Origin: Letharia columbiana
Taxonomy: Eukaryota > Ascomycota > Lecanoromycetes > Lecanorales > Parmeliaceae
Length of the DNA stretch: 64,000 nt
Direction: 5' to 3'
NCBI RefSeq assembly: GCF_014066305.1
Contig: NW_023501123.1
Coordinates: 78,018-142,017, forward strand
The notes beneath the pieces were generated by a model. It saw only the letters and a program-made list of their open reading frames with translations. It had not been told where the DNA came from and did not search any database. Numbering within the stretch: the first letter of the stretch is position 1; every line of letters starts with the position of its first letter. Below, one piece after another: positions 55,499 to 64,000 of the stretch. A program made the position numbers and the translations under genes.

Positions 55499-56183
55499 AT
55501 GCCCCACCCACACCCACCCCTCCCCTCGCCCCTCTCCCCCCTCCCACCACGCCCCGAATCCCTCGGCCCCCTAAGCCAATACCACAACCCCGCAACCGCC
55601 GATACTTACCCTCGACACGCAGAAGAACCAACCGTATCGCCCCTCGGACCCGATTCGCCCACGCTGGGATACCTGTCGCCCGTTTCGATCGTGGGTCCGG
55701 ATCCGCGTTTGGATAGACACGGAGTAGATGAATGGGGGTTTAGAGCGCCGCGTGCAGGTGCAGAGGTAGCAGCAAAAGAAGAGCATCCCGCTCGCCACGA
55801 CGGGCCGCATATACAGGAAACGTCTCGAAACCCACTCGCAACGCCACGCCCAACGACGTTGTACCTCGCCGACCACGCCCCGCACCTCGAGGCGCCGGCG
55901 CCGACCGCGCGGCCGCATGATCGGAACGGGGCGGGCGGTCACGAGGGGCGCTCTGGGGCGGGGTTCAAGAATGTGGAGTTGCGGGGGGGGTCGGGATGCG
56001 AGGGATGGGGGGGACGATGTGGAGGGCCAAGGGAGGATGAAGACGATAGCGGGGGTGAAGGGTAAGGGCAGGAGCCGGAACTGTCTCATTGGGTGGGTGT
56101 TTGTGCTCGCGCTTGTGGTTGCGGGAGTTGTGTTTGGGGTCTTGGTGAGGGGGGCGGATAGGCCGGGAGGGGTGGCGGGGTGA
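55499..56183 (+). CDS. Probable single-pass membrane protein, broken or slipped at a G run
   Basis: From the ATG at 55499 (ACCATG context) the frame gives a Pro-rich N terminus (MPHPHPPLPSPLSPLPPRPE) and a polar region ending at 56065. A second frame over the last 200 bp encodes GRSRNCLIGWVFVLALVVAGVVFGVLVRG, a convincing transmembrane helix followed by a short tail ending at 56183. The two frames meet at a run of eight G near 55983-55990, so a one-base slip there (sequencing error or mutation) would join them into the common fungal layout: disordered cytosolic Pro-rich region plus one membrane helix. An intron is possible but I see no good sites. Family not recognised. Confidence 0.45.
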
Positions 56184-56826
56184 GTTGGTGGAGATGGGGA
56201 TGGGGTTGGAGATGGAGATGTGGGTGGGGTTCGGGTTGAGAGTTCTGTACGTTTCGGTAATTTGAGGATGGTGTTTTGAATGGGATTCTGTATGGACGGA
56301 AAGCTTGGTTTAGTAGTCTTGGGTGGATGGACTCTCTTTTTCTTTGATTTCCTCTGTACAAAAAGAATCAGACAAATGCTTTAGACTCGATGTGGTTTCC
56401 TGGAGATATGAGACATAGAGATAAACCATGCCTGGTTCATGTCTGGCTGCCGCTTCGCTCACCAAAGCTCTAAATCTGTCCTTCTCAAGTCAAGACACCA
56501 AAAATCTCAAGGATGCCAAGGAAGACTGTAGACCGGGAGATAATTGCACAATAGAGATACTTAGTCGTCGGCCGACTTATTTCTGTTAGCTTAGTGCCTG
56601 AGGACTCTTCCTCCAGCCTCTATTGCTAGGAGTTACTCGCAACCTCTTTCACCATTAGTGGAGTTGCACGCGAAAAAAACCTCAAGGTGTGGCCAGTGAG
56701 ATCCCTCATACTGGGGAAAGTTGAAAGCGTTCGGAGACGTTTGCTCGAGACCATGATGCTGAGGCTGCTGACCGAAGTGTCCGCCGTGGCTAGGAAAAGG
56801 GAGCGTGTGAGTCTATCAAGGATGAT
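56184..56826. other. Intergenic, no gene seen
   Basis: No coding signal. Contains a short G/T-rich low-complexity stretch at its left end. Confidence 0.5.
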
Positions 56827-57330
56827 ATGCGCGAAGAAGAGGAGCGGTTGAGCCCGAGATTACAGAATCAGCGGGGAGCACTGCAGCGTGCTACTGATAA
56901 AACTTCGGGTATTGGGAGGAGCACAAGTGGTTTGGCGAAGGCCGATATCATACCAAGAGATGTCTTGACCGGCCAGAACACAGGCGGAATGGAGGGCGCT
57001 GAACGCACAAATGAAGGAGAATCCAGCTCTTACGGGAGGCAACTTACTGGCTTGGGAAAAACAGAACAAGATGGTATGGATTCTATCATGGGTCGTTGGA
57101 ATGGATCCTACCCAACACCTTTGGGGCCAGAGATCTTTTTCTGGACGGACAGAGGATGGGGCTGCTTGCTTCGGAAGCCGGCTATGGTGTCGCAAACGCT
57201 TTTGGAAGGATCGAAAAGTATTCACGGACTTGTCAGTCTAGTGTGTAAATGTGATATGATCGATTATATCACCGTGGTAGGAGAGGCTCTGGAGAAGATG
57301 AAGAAGGAATACGCTGTGGAAGACAACTGA
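56827..57330 (+). CDS. Hypothetical protein, weak support
   Basis: An ATG frame of 167 aa beginning MREEEERLSPRLQNQRGAL, polar and Gly/Ser-rich for the first 90 residues, then LGPEIFFWTDRGWGCLLRKPAM and a C-terminal helix EALEKMKKEYAVEDN. No domain, signal peptide or intron evidence. It could be a real lineage-specific gene, a gene fragment or chance. Confidence 0.3.
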   Translation: MREEEERLSPRLQNQRGALQRATDKTSGIGRSTSGLAKADIIPRDVLTGQNTGGMEGAERTNEGESSSYGRQLTGLGKTEQDGMDSIMGRWNGSYPTPLGPEIFFWTDRGWGCLLRKPAMVSQTLLEGSKSIHGLVSLVCKCDMIDYITVVGEALEKMKKEYAVEDN

Positions 57331-57812
57331 ATAAAACCGTCGGCCACAACTGGTCAGGAGCGCCTGCGAATCCATTGCATCAGCATGCAGCTCCCTCTCT
57401 GGTTCACTCGCTTTACTGGCTTATGACCCCAAGGCCCCTTCTTGCTTTCTACCTTTCCGAACATGGTTGCGTCTAAAGGTTTTACAAGAAGACCTTGGCA
57501 TCTCGATTGCCGGCTGCGATGAAACTCCTTTGGGTGGTGGGAGGGTAAGTATGTTTTAAGGCATGCCAAATTTCATTTTCTGAAACAAGCCGTTATAAAG
57601 AGCATTTTACAACCAGCTACACGGTCTTTACAGATTCACGGCTATAATACTTCTGATATTTACGCACTAACACAGTCTCACTGTGGCTTCAAACCAGCAA
57701 TCGAACTGTGGATAACGCCAGTCTACAGGGCCATAGTATCCACTTCCACCTGATACCAGACGCTGACCCCTCATACATCGATCACAGTAACCCGAAGATG
57801 CGGCAGAGATCC
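57331..57812. other. Intergenic, no gene seen
   Basis: No supported coding region between two converging reading frames. Confidence 0.45.
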
Positions 57813-58687
57813 CTATACCGTGTTGAGCTCCATGTACACCAGTTCCTGCAACTGCCACTCACACCACCGCGCCCACACTGGGTCCCGCAGAAATGAAACC
57901 TCCGGACCTTCCGAATCCCAAGAAATACTAGTCGTCTCCTCGTCTATTCGTGGCTCATGATGTTCATAAAGACGGCCCATTTGCGCAGCAAGCGAGTGCA
58001 CTGCATCGTCCATCACAGAAACGGGGATCGATTCCGCGGTTTCTCTCCCTGCTTTGTTACCCGGAAGCTCTCTGATGATGGCACGAAGTGACGCTAGTGC
58101 CTCTGCAACTGGGCCGAGTGCATTTCGGCCCCCTGCAGAACCTCGATTTTGAGCCTCTGCCAGACGAGCAAGAAGTCCAGGATGAATGATTGCATTCTGA
58201 CGGCCACCACGGGCTGCGGAGGTGAGGAGAGGAACCGGAAGACGTACTCCGCGCGTACCTGGTACAAGCGAAGTACTGTCCCAGAATCGCCGTCCAGATT
58301 GTGAGAAGAGCACCTCTCGACATATGGGACAAGTGTTCTTTGGTTTAAGGTCAACCGCAGTGGGGGACAGCCATTCGGCGATACATTTACTTCCGAAGAT
58401 GTGCCCGCATCTAGCAATTCTATGTCAGCATTCTGTTTCTAGTACGTAGCTTGTGAGCTTCGTAATATGTTGAGGGACACCCTGCTTAAAGAAATACCGC
58501 GTGCAAGCCACAGCAATATCCGTTGGAGACGAGATTCAAGAGGTACTCACGGGAGCTTCAGCGGTTTCTCCGCCCATTCGAAGAAAGACTCATGACATAT
58601 GTCACACTGCCGTTGAGCCCATAGGTCTTCCAGGTTGACGACCGGAAGCGAACTGAGGAAATTCTCGACTATACAGCTTGGAGGCAT
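57813..58687 (-). CDS. RING-finger protein 1 (probable E3 ubiquitin ligase)
   Basis: Two exons, 58687-58551 and 58410-57813, with a 140-bp phase-2 intron (GTGAGT...CTAG) inside the RING; 244 aa. N terminus MPPSCIVENFLSSLPVVNLEDL, then the zinc ligands CDIC (28-31), LPCGHIFGSKC, WL and, after a 16-residue loop, CPIC, followed by REVLF. The C-terminal 150 residues are helical and lack a known domain. RING domains recruit E2 ubiquitin-conjugating enzymes. The short motif LPVVNLEDL before the RING and the block LPCGHI-G--C recur in the three related genes to the right, so it belongs to a local tandem family. No membrane segment. Confidence 0.75.
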
Positions 58688-59303
58688 GACCTCCTAGTCT
58701 TGAGTGGCGTCCCTGTTGAGCAGGTGGCTCTTTTAATGGTGATGTATAAATTTTCTTTCGCAGTATAAACTTGTTCGGATACAACCTGGTAAATTCTCTG
58801 CTTGGATTTTCTTGGTGCCTTAATGTAGAAATAAGACCAGGTCAGTGCTGCCGCATGACCACTTATACTCGATTCAACGTGTTATGCTCAGAGGTGTGTT
58901 ACGCGCAGCTCTGTTGTGTTCACGTCAAGTGTGTTGAGAACGTGCTGGATCTGGCAAAATCCGGAGCCAGGCCAAAAAGATGACAAGCATGGTGGGCGCT
59001 TCGGCCTTTCGCTGTCTCTGTTACGCCTCACCAACGGAGACCTGGCCAAAGAGACCGCCTAGTGCAAACATCTCCTCGGGACATTGTCATGGTTTGGGCA
59101 AGACTGTGCCAGAAGGCGGTTTCCATATCTGGCTCATTCGACACTCTCGGACGTCATGCATTCTCGATACTAGATTCCCTCCACCATAGAACAATGTGTT
59201 GAACAACCAAAAACGGCAATTTGAATTCTGGCAACTAATGGCACTGATTCCATCACCAAAAACCAAGACGCCAGCCTATCTCAACACCCACACACCCATA
59301 TCT
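58688..59303. other. Intergenic, no gene seen
   Basis: No supported coding region; short plus-strand frames lack any recognisable feature. Confidence 0.45.
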
Positions 59304-59769
59304 CTATAGTATGATCACCTCCCAGCCTAATCGCGATTTCGATCCAGCAAACCCTGCAGCCAATTCCAAATTAAATTGGTATCCGTTTTTCTCGAACGAG
59401 TGGGGTAAGGCAGACTTTGACTGAATCATCCAAGCACTCATATAGATGAGTCGGACGACGCCTGGCCGTTTCCATGCTTCGCGTAAGTTCCTCCGTGACA
59501 GCTTCGGAAGCAATGAGTCCGCTATAAGAATGCACAAGGACTATGATTAGATAGCCGGAGCTAGCTAGGTCGAATGCCACAGCGCGTACAGTCGTGACAT
59601 CGTCCTCGATTCTTGGATTGGGAGGCGCCACATCGCCGTTTGTCGAAAGATGTGGGCAGTGTAGAAGGAATCCTGCCTTTGAAAGAAGATCCCAGAATGA
59701 ATTATACGTTGCTGGCAAGTGGAAGCCTCCATGAACAAGCAGGATTGCCGGCTCGTGGGCTGTGGACAC
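59304..59769 (-). pseudogene. Alpha/beta hydrolase pseudogene (frameshift, C-terminal truncation)
   Basis: First frame: EPAILLVHGGFHLPATYNSFW (oxyanion HGG), FLLHCPHLSTNG and the nucleophile elbow VHSYSG, then GLIASEAVTEEL. The family continuation REAWKRPGVVRLIYMSAWM is present but in another frame; one extra base near 59484 breaks the gene, and translation of the first frame ends at 59371 in unrelated sequence. The second frame closes at 59304, well short of the usual about 250 residues (the catalytic His region is absent). No ATG is in frame at the 5' end; the reading frame is open above 59769. Similar to small fungal hydrolases that act on esters or lactones. Confidence 0.65.
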
Positions 59770-60563
59770 ATGGGGCTCCCTTACTACCAGTTTAGATAGA
59801 TTGAAATCTGCGTGGGCTGTTTAGTTCTCACAAGCGCAAAAATATGGTCTTGACCAGCAAGGATTACACTACAGGCTTCGCAGATGTTCGAGGGACAACT
59901 AAGTTTGATGAAAGGAAGGGTATAAAGATGGATACTTCTCCACCCAAAATCTGAGAGAGGAAATCGAGATAGGTCGACAGAATTTCGGCAAGTCACGTGT
60001 CTTTCTGGAATCGACCTTGCATCATTCGTCTCGCAAGGTATTATATTGACGACAAGCCGTGGATAAACAAGGTGCAAAACAGAGGTTGCTGAGCCGTGAA
60101 GCTAGGGAGCTACGGCATGTTTTCAAGAACTGAATCTTGTGTATCTGTGAAGACTTGCTCGCACAGGAAACAGCATTTGATGGTGACTGAGCGCGCAGGC
60201 TTTCTACCTGAGACTATTGCATAGGTGCTACTTGTTGGTGGAGGAGACTGGTATTGATATAAATGAAAAGGCTTTTTCGGAAGATATCTACCAATTACGC
60301 TCTAATGTTGGCCAATCCTAGCTGCGCGGAAAAGATCGACAACATGACTCATATGATTTCAGGTCTTGCGGGTCTATAAGGTAATCGCATATCAGTCTAC
60401 TCCAGCAGGCACACTGGCTCTTACTACAATAACCTTTCCATATTACACAAGAATAGTATAACCTCTTAAGGCGCATTCCCATTGATACAAGACCACCTAC
60501 TTGCTATTCAAAACCCCTCGTACCCGTTTCTTTCGCAACCGTCTCACCGCTCAACTGTCTCGA
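59770..60563. other. Intergenic, no gene seen
   Basis: No supported coding region. Confidence 0.45.
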
Positions 60564-61463
60564 CTACAGCCCCGAGAAGAATCGCCCTACCCTGGGAAGT
60601 TGAATCCCATGACTCTCGATCAACCCCCGATGACGAATACTGAAATCCCCCAATCTCGCATGCAGCTCCACATTATCCGCCATGAGCTCTCTGAGTTGCA
60701 TTTCACTCCCAGGGGTCAGCGGAGTACTCTGTGCCTCAAAGCTAGCCAGCCTCCTCTCCATTGCAATCTGCTGACGCGTGATCTCGTTGAGTTCCCTTCC
60801 GAAGGACTCTACATCTTGCATACTCAGACTGGCTAACACCAGGCGTTCATCCAGGTCCGTCTCGGTAGCCGGTCGAGTTGTTTGAAGCATAGCCCTTAGT
60901 TCCGTCTCAGTCAACGGTGGATTCCGCACTTCTGGTTCGAAGAAAACACGTCGGCATAGCGGACAGCTGTTGCTTGTCGCCAGCCATTTGGAGATGCAGT
61001 TCCGGCCTATGACATGGCCACATGGAAGTCGGACAGGCAATTCGGGGTCTTCGGTGCTGCTGAAGGGATCCATGCAGATATTGCAGCTGCTATCCTTCGG
61101 TAGGTCCTTCAAGTTCATGCCTGGAAGCTGGTCAACGAACTTTGCCCCTGCCTGCGTGGAGACATTGTCCTCCGACGATTCTCCTGTTGGCAACGAAGGG
61201 GTGATAAGATCCAGGAGACTTGAATCGTCGGGGTAGTATAGATCGTCTCCATCTCTCGAAAGAAGGGCTATTTCAGCATCCAGCCGATCGATAGCACGGT
61301 GGATTTCTGCCATTTCCAAATCGTGTTCTTCACTGCTCGTTTCAAGCTCTGCGAGAGCTTGCTCGATGTCGCGATGTATGACTGAGATCGGGCGCGGTCG
61401 TGGACTTTCACCGCGTGAATTACGTTCCATGCTTGGTAAAGTAGGAAGACGCTCCCCTGCCAT
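60564..61463 (-). CDS. RING-finger protein 2 (probable E3 ubiquitin ligase)
   Basis: Single exon, 299 aa, from the ATG at 61461-61463 (MAGERLPTLPSMERN); the frame is open upstream but reads like untranslated sequence. A long acidic coiled-coil-like N-terminal half (DIEQALAELETSSEEHDLEMAE, then IDRLDAEIALLSRD) precedes FVDQLPGMNLKDLPKDSSCNIC and the RING with LPCGHVIGRNC, ISKWL and CPLC, then RRVFFE. The C-terminal 100 residues are again helical (LNEITRQQIAMERRLASFEAQ). The motif LPGMNLKDL matches that before the other RINGs. It lacks the 16-residue loop between WL and CPxC seen in RING proteins 1 and 3. Confidence 0.8.
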   Translation of the reverse strand: MAGERLPTLPSMERNSRGESPRPRPISVIHRDIEQALAELETSSEEHDLEMAEIHRAIDRLDAEIALLSRDGDDLYYPDDSSLLDLITPSLPTGESSEDNVSTQAGAKFVDQLPGMNLKDLPKDSSCNICMDPFSSTEDPELPVRLPCGHVIGRNCISKWLATSNSCPLCRRVFFEPEVRNPPLTETELRAMLQTTRPATETDLDERLVLASLSMQDVESFGRELNEITRQQIAMERRLASFEAQSTPLTPGSEMQLRELMADNVELHARLGDFSIRHRGLIESHGIQLPRVGRFFSGL

Positions 61464-62282
61464 CTCTTGAAACTTAACTTTTGCTTGGAACTTTGATCTT
61501 CTGGACGATGGTAGTGAGAGCTGACGGTGGTTCAACGAGTTGAGTTGATGTGATTGGGAGGAAGTTGAAGCTGTGCACTGAGATGAAGGTGGAGCTATTA
61601 ACACAAGAATGCTGTCAAGCCAATATATACAGGTGTTTAGAAGGCAGTGGTGCAAAGTCAGTAACAAAGATCATTGTCAGCAAAGCAAAATGAATGGCAA
61701 CAATTGCGTTATTCCTTGATGCATAAAGAATGAATCTCTACTAACAAAGGTGCATTGACAAAATTTCTCGATTCACTCTTGTCTCAGAGACGGCTGTGAA
61801 CAAAGGAATCTCGTAACAATGCTCATTGTCGCTAAGTCACAGCTCGCACACACTCTACAGCTATGACACTCTAGATAAGGCATGACAATGAAAAGGCGGC
61901 ACTCGCTCGGAGACGAAATGTTGTGTTTTGGGGTAGATGATGAGCTGACGACAGAAGGTACTTCGATAGCCACTGATCATATGCAGGGCACCGCACGGGT
62001 TTCATCTTATCTGAAGAGGGACTGACAACCTAAGAGCCATGTCATGAATAGGATCCGCCTATTTTCAGCCCGTCGAGCCCACACGATCTCCCTCACGGTC
62101 CTCGACAGCTGAAGCAACGAATTTGGGGATCGCTGAATCTGAGACGAAGAGCATCCTGATTCTAAGACCCTATCCAAAGCCACACGGTCCCTCACGTTCC
62201 CCTTCGTTGCGCTCGACACGCCCCTGCAATGTTTGTTTTGGCCACATCTCCGTATCCACTGTCACCAAACCCACCCGTACCA
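61464..62282. other. Intergenic, no gene seen
   Basis: No supported coding region; should hold the promoter of RING gene 2. Confidence 0.5.
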
Positions 62283-62975
62283 TCATTGAATATTGTGAGC
62301 CTGCATCAGCCGCCACCGAGGAGCACTCGCTTGGGTGATATGGTCATGTGTCCTCTCGTGCTCTTCATTCCTCCGCAGGGTTTCATCCATTGAGATTCTC
62401 GGCCCATGGGCGTTCCGGAAATGACTCAGGCTTCTGCGTAGAATACCCAGCTGATCTTTAAGTGCGACTTTGTTGCGCTCGAATAAGACGGCGCGACATA
62501 TTGGACATGTGTTGTTTTTGGTGTTCAGCGCGGAGGACGTCAGCCAGCTTAGCAGACAGTCCTTGCCAATGATATGGTTGCACGGGAGGCGCACTGGGCT
62601 TTCACTGTGCTGAGGATCTTGGTATGGCTCGATGCATATCGGGCAATCATGCTTGTCTTCCAAAAGATCGGTGAGCGAGAGGACCGGGAGGGATTCTAGG
62701 AAAGTCTTGGCTCTGATATTCGATGTTTCCAAAGTACCGGTGTCCATCGCGTCTACTCTGGCTTGAGCGAGACGGCTACGAATCTCGTTTCTCCGATCTC
62801 GTAACTGAGAGCGATTAATCGACCTATCGGAGTCTTGGTGTTGAGAGACTGGGCCAGGAGCGTCGAATCCAAAAGTTCCGCGGATGTTAGTGCGAACGTT
62901 GGCAAGGACGATAGGATTATCGCGATTTGGGCTTTCAATATGGGCTAACCTCTCAGAGACGCTCGGGAGATCCAT
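62283..62975 (-). CDS. RING-finger protein 3 (probable E3 ubiquitin ligase)
   Basis: Single exon, 230 aa, from the ATG at 62973-62975 (MDLPSVSERLAHIE). The middle has an Arg-rich helix (RSQLRDRRNEIRSRLAQARVD). The RING follows FLESLPVLSLTDLLEDKHDC: CPIC, LPCNHIIGKDC, LSWL, a 10-residue loop with NTKNNT, CPIC and RAVLFE. The C-terminal part is basic and helical. Closest by eye to RING proteins 1 and 2 of this window. Confidence 0.78.
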   Translation of the reverse strand: MDLPSVSERLAHIESPNRDNPIVLANVRTNIRGTFGFDAPGPVSQHQDSDRSINRSQLRDRRNEIRSRLAQARVDAMDTGTLETSNIRAKTFLESLPVLSLTDLLEDKHDCPICIEPYQDPQHSESPVRLPCNHIIGKDCLLSWLTSSALNTKNNTCPICRAVLFERNKVALKDQLGILRRSLSHFRNAHGPRISMDETLRRNEEHERTHDHITQASAPRWRLMQAHNIQ

Positions 62976-63606
62976 GGCTTTTGTAGACTCCGGGCCCTTT
63001 GCGGTCAGTTCGTTGATGCGTAAGGTAAGGAAACCCGAGTTCGTTCTCTGGGTTTGTGATAGTCTCAAACTTCTGTCGCAATTAGGGAATCGTAATGAAT
63101 GTAGCTGTGTCAAGAGTGATATTTCAAGATTAGAAGTGTTACCGGGAAGAGTGATAGCAGCTGGAGAGGATTGTAGTGAGCGAGTGGTAAGGGAGTGTCA
63201 GGGACTCAATGCTCTGTTGTACAGTGAAGGCCGTACAATATTGCCAAGCCACGCTGGGCCCAACCAGGTCGCATGGTGTTGTACAAGGGCTGAAACCGTG
63301 ACATGGTTAGACTAAAAACAAGAGTTTGACATTCTTCGTCTTATTACGAAATTAGCGTCGACGGCAGATAAAAAAGAAGTGCACAGGGTCTAAGAAACGC
63401 TCTTACTATAAGTAGCAATACCAATTCTCTCTTAGCACTTTGCATTAATTTCGAAGGTGTTTCTCAAGTGAATGCACCCTATCATGTCATCTGGGAGTAC
63501 CAAACTAACCAAAACCCGTGACACCCAGTAAGCCATGCTCGAAATTACATGCGGTCTGGGTTCCTCAAACACAGTCTAACCTCTACAACAGTACAAACTT
63601 CAAATA
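62976..63606. other. Intergenic, no gene seen
   Basis: No supported coding region between the third and fourth RING genes. Confidence 0.5.
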
Positions 63607-64000
63607 TCAAAGACCAGGCCCACCCTGAGCTCCCTTCCTTTGGAATCGGAATCGGCGTTCAATTTGCCTGAGCCGTGCATCGTTTGCTCTAATCCTGCCC
63701 CCGATTCGAGCAGTCTCCGCCCAGCTCTCCTCGGTCTCCGGACCTGCCTGAATTTCCGACAGTCGGGTAAGATGCCCAGTGTTCTCCCTTGCAAGTGCCG
63801 AAAGACTCCGCATGTCCAATGCATTACTACTCACGGAAGTCGCTAGTGTCTCTCTTTGCTCTTCGCGTGCCAGGTGCCTTGAGGTTGCCGACCATGACAA
63901 TAAGTGTAAATTCAAGGCACCTAGCAGCTCCGCGTGTGGCGACACATCCTGGCTGAAGGAGGTTGCACGACACATAGGACAGGAATTATTGCCTTCGAAC
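63607..64000 (-). CDS. RING-finger protein 4, C-terminal part only (runs off the window)
   Basis: The frame enters from the right edge as FEGNNSCPMCRATSFSQD, which is the last zinc-ligand pair of a RING followed by the RA/RR block seen in the neighbouring genes, and continues for about 120 residues of Ala/Arg/Glu-rich helix (ARIGGRIRANDARLRQIERRF) to a stop at 63607. The first six zinc ligands lie outside the window. Fourth member of the tandem RING family. Confidence 0.65.
   Translation of the reverse strand, partial: FEGNNSCPMCRATSFSQDVSPHAELLGALNLHLLSWSATSRHLAREEQRETLATSVSSNALDMRSLSALARENTGHLTRLSEIQAGPETEESWAETARIGGRIRANDARLRQIERRFRFQRKGAQGGPGL

Noticed and set aside
1..64000. tRNA or rRNA genes
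   Set aside because: I looked for a TTC-GAATC-type T-arm with a matching acceptor stem and for conserved rRNA cores and saw none that fold; a covariance-model scan would be decisive.

Overview
The window looks like nuclear DNA of a filamentous ascomycete (Pezizomycotina). Genes carry short introns (about 49-140 bp, GT...AG), and the families are typical of that group: NRPS fragments, a 2EXR-domain protein, a fungal-type C2H2 protein and small secreted proteins. Two long AT-rich blocks (about 9.9-23.5 kb and 50.2-54.6 kb) have the C:G-to-T:A signature of repeat-induced point mutation (RIP); their former reading frames are broken almost only by TAA/TAG where Gln codons would stand. I cannot name the species.

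Layout. 0.5-4.5 kb: a divergent pair, a stand-alone acyl/aryl adenylating enzyme (Fat2/oxalyl-CoA-ligase type) and a stand-alone thiolation-condensation (T-C) NRPS protein sharing a 0.5-kb promoter region. 5-9.4 kb: a secreted protein, a GNAT pseudogene, a small secreted Cys-rich protein and a degraded F-box-like gene. 9.8-23.5 kb: a RIP-degraded Ty3/Gypsy element (+ strand) whose reverse transcriptase is split by a second Gypsy element in the opposite orientation; the outer element itself sits in a minus-strand gene. 24.5-34 kb: a GPI-type secreted protein, a MARVEL membrane protein, a 2EXR protein and a seven-exon APC permease, followed by a microsatellite field.

35.9-45 kb is the most informative part. 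Two inverted copies of a miniature Ty1/Copia-like element (TRIM) flank 4.8 kb, and their 5-bp target duplications are exchanged crosswise. This is the expected trace of an inversion by recombination between the copies. It is confirmed by a C2H2 zinc-finger gene whose N-terminal half lies inside the inversion on the minus strand and whose C-terminal half lies outside on the plus strand, with reading frame matching at the break. The C-terminal half is interrupted again by a solitary terminal repeat of the retroelement found complete at 50-54.8 kb. That element encodes a DIRS-type reverse transcriptase/RNase H and has split direct repeats (A1-ORFs-B1-A2-B2), as in PAT/Ngaro tyrosine-recombinase retrotransposons.

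46-64 kb: an M35-like metalloprotease, several unknown proteins, a broken alpha/beta hydrolase and four related RING-finger genes in one orientation, the last running off the right edge. Overall, ordinary genes alternate with transposon-driven rearrangement: insertions, one inversion, RIP and RIP-like nonsense mutations in nearby single-copy genes.
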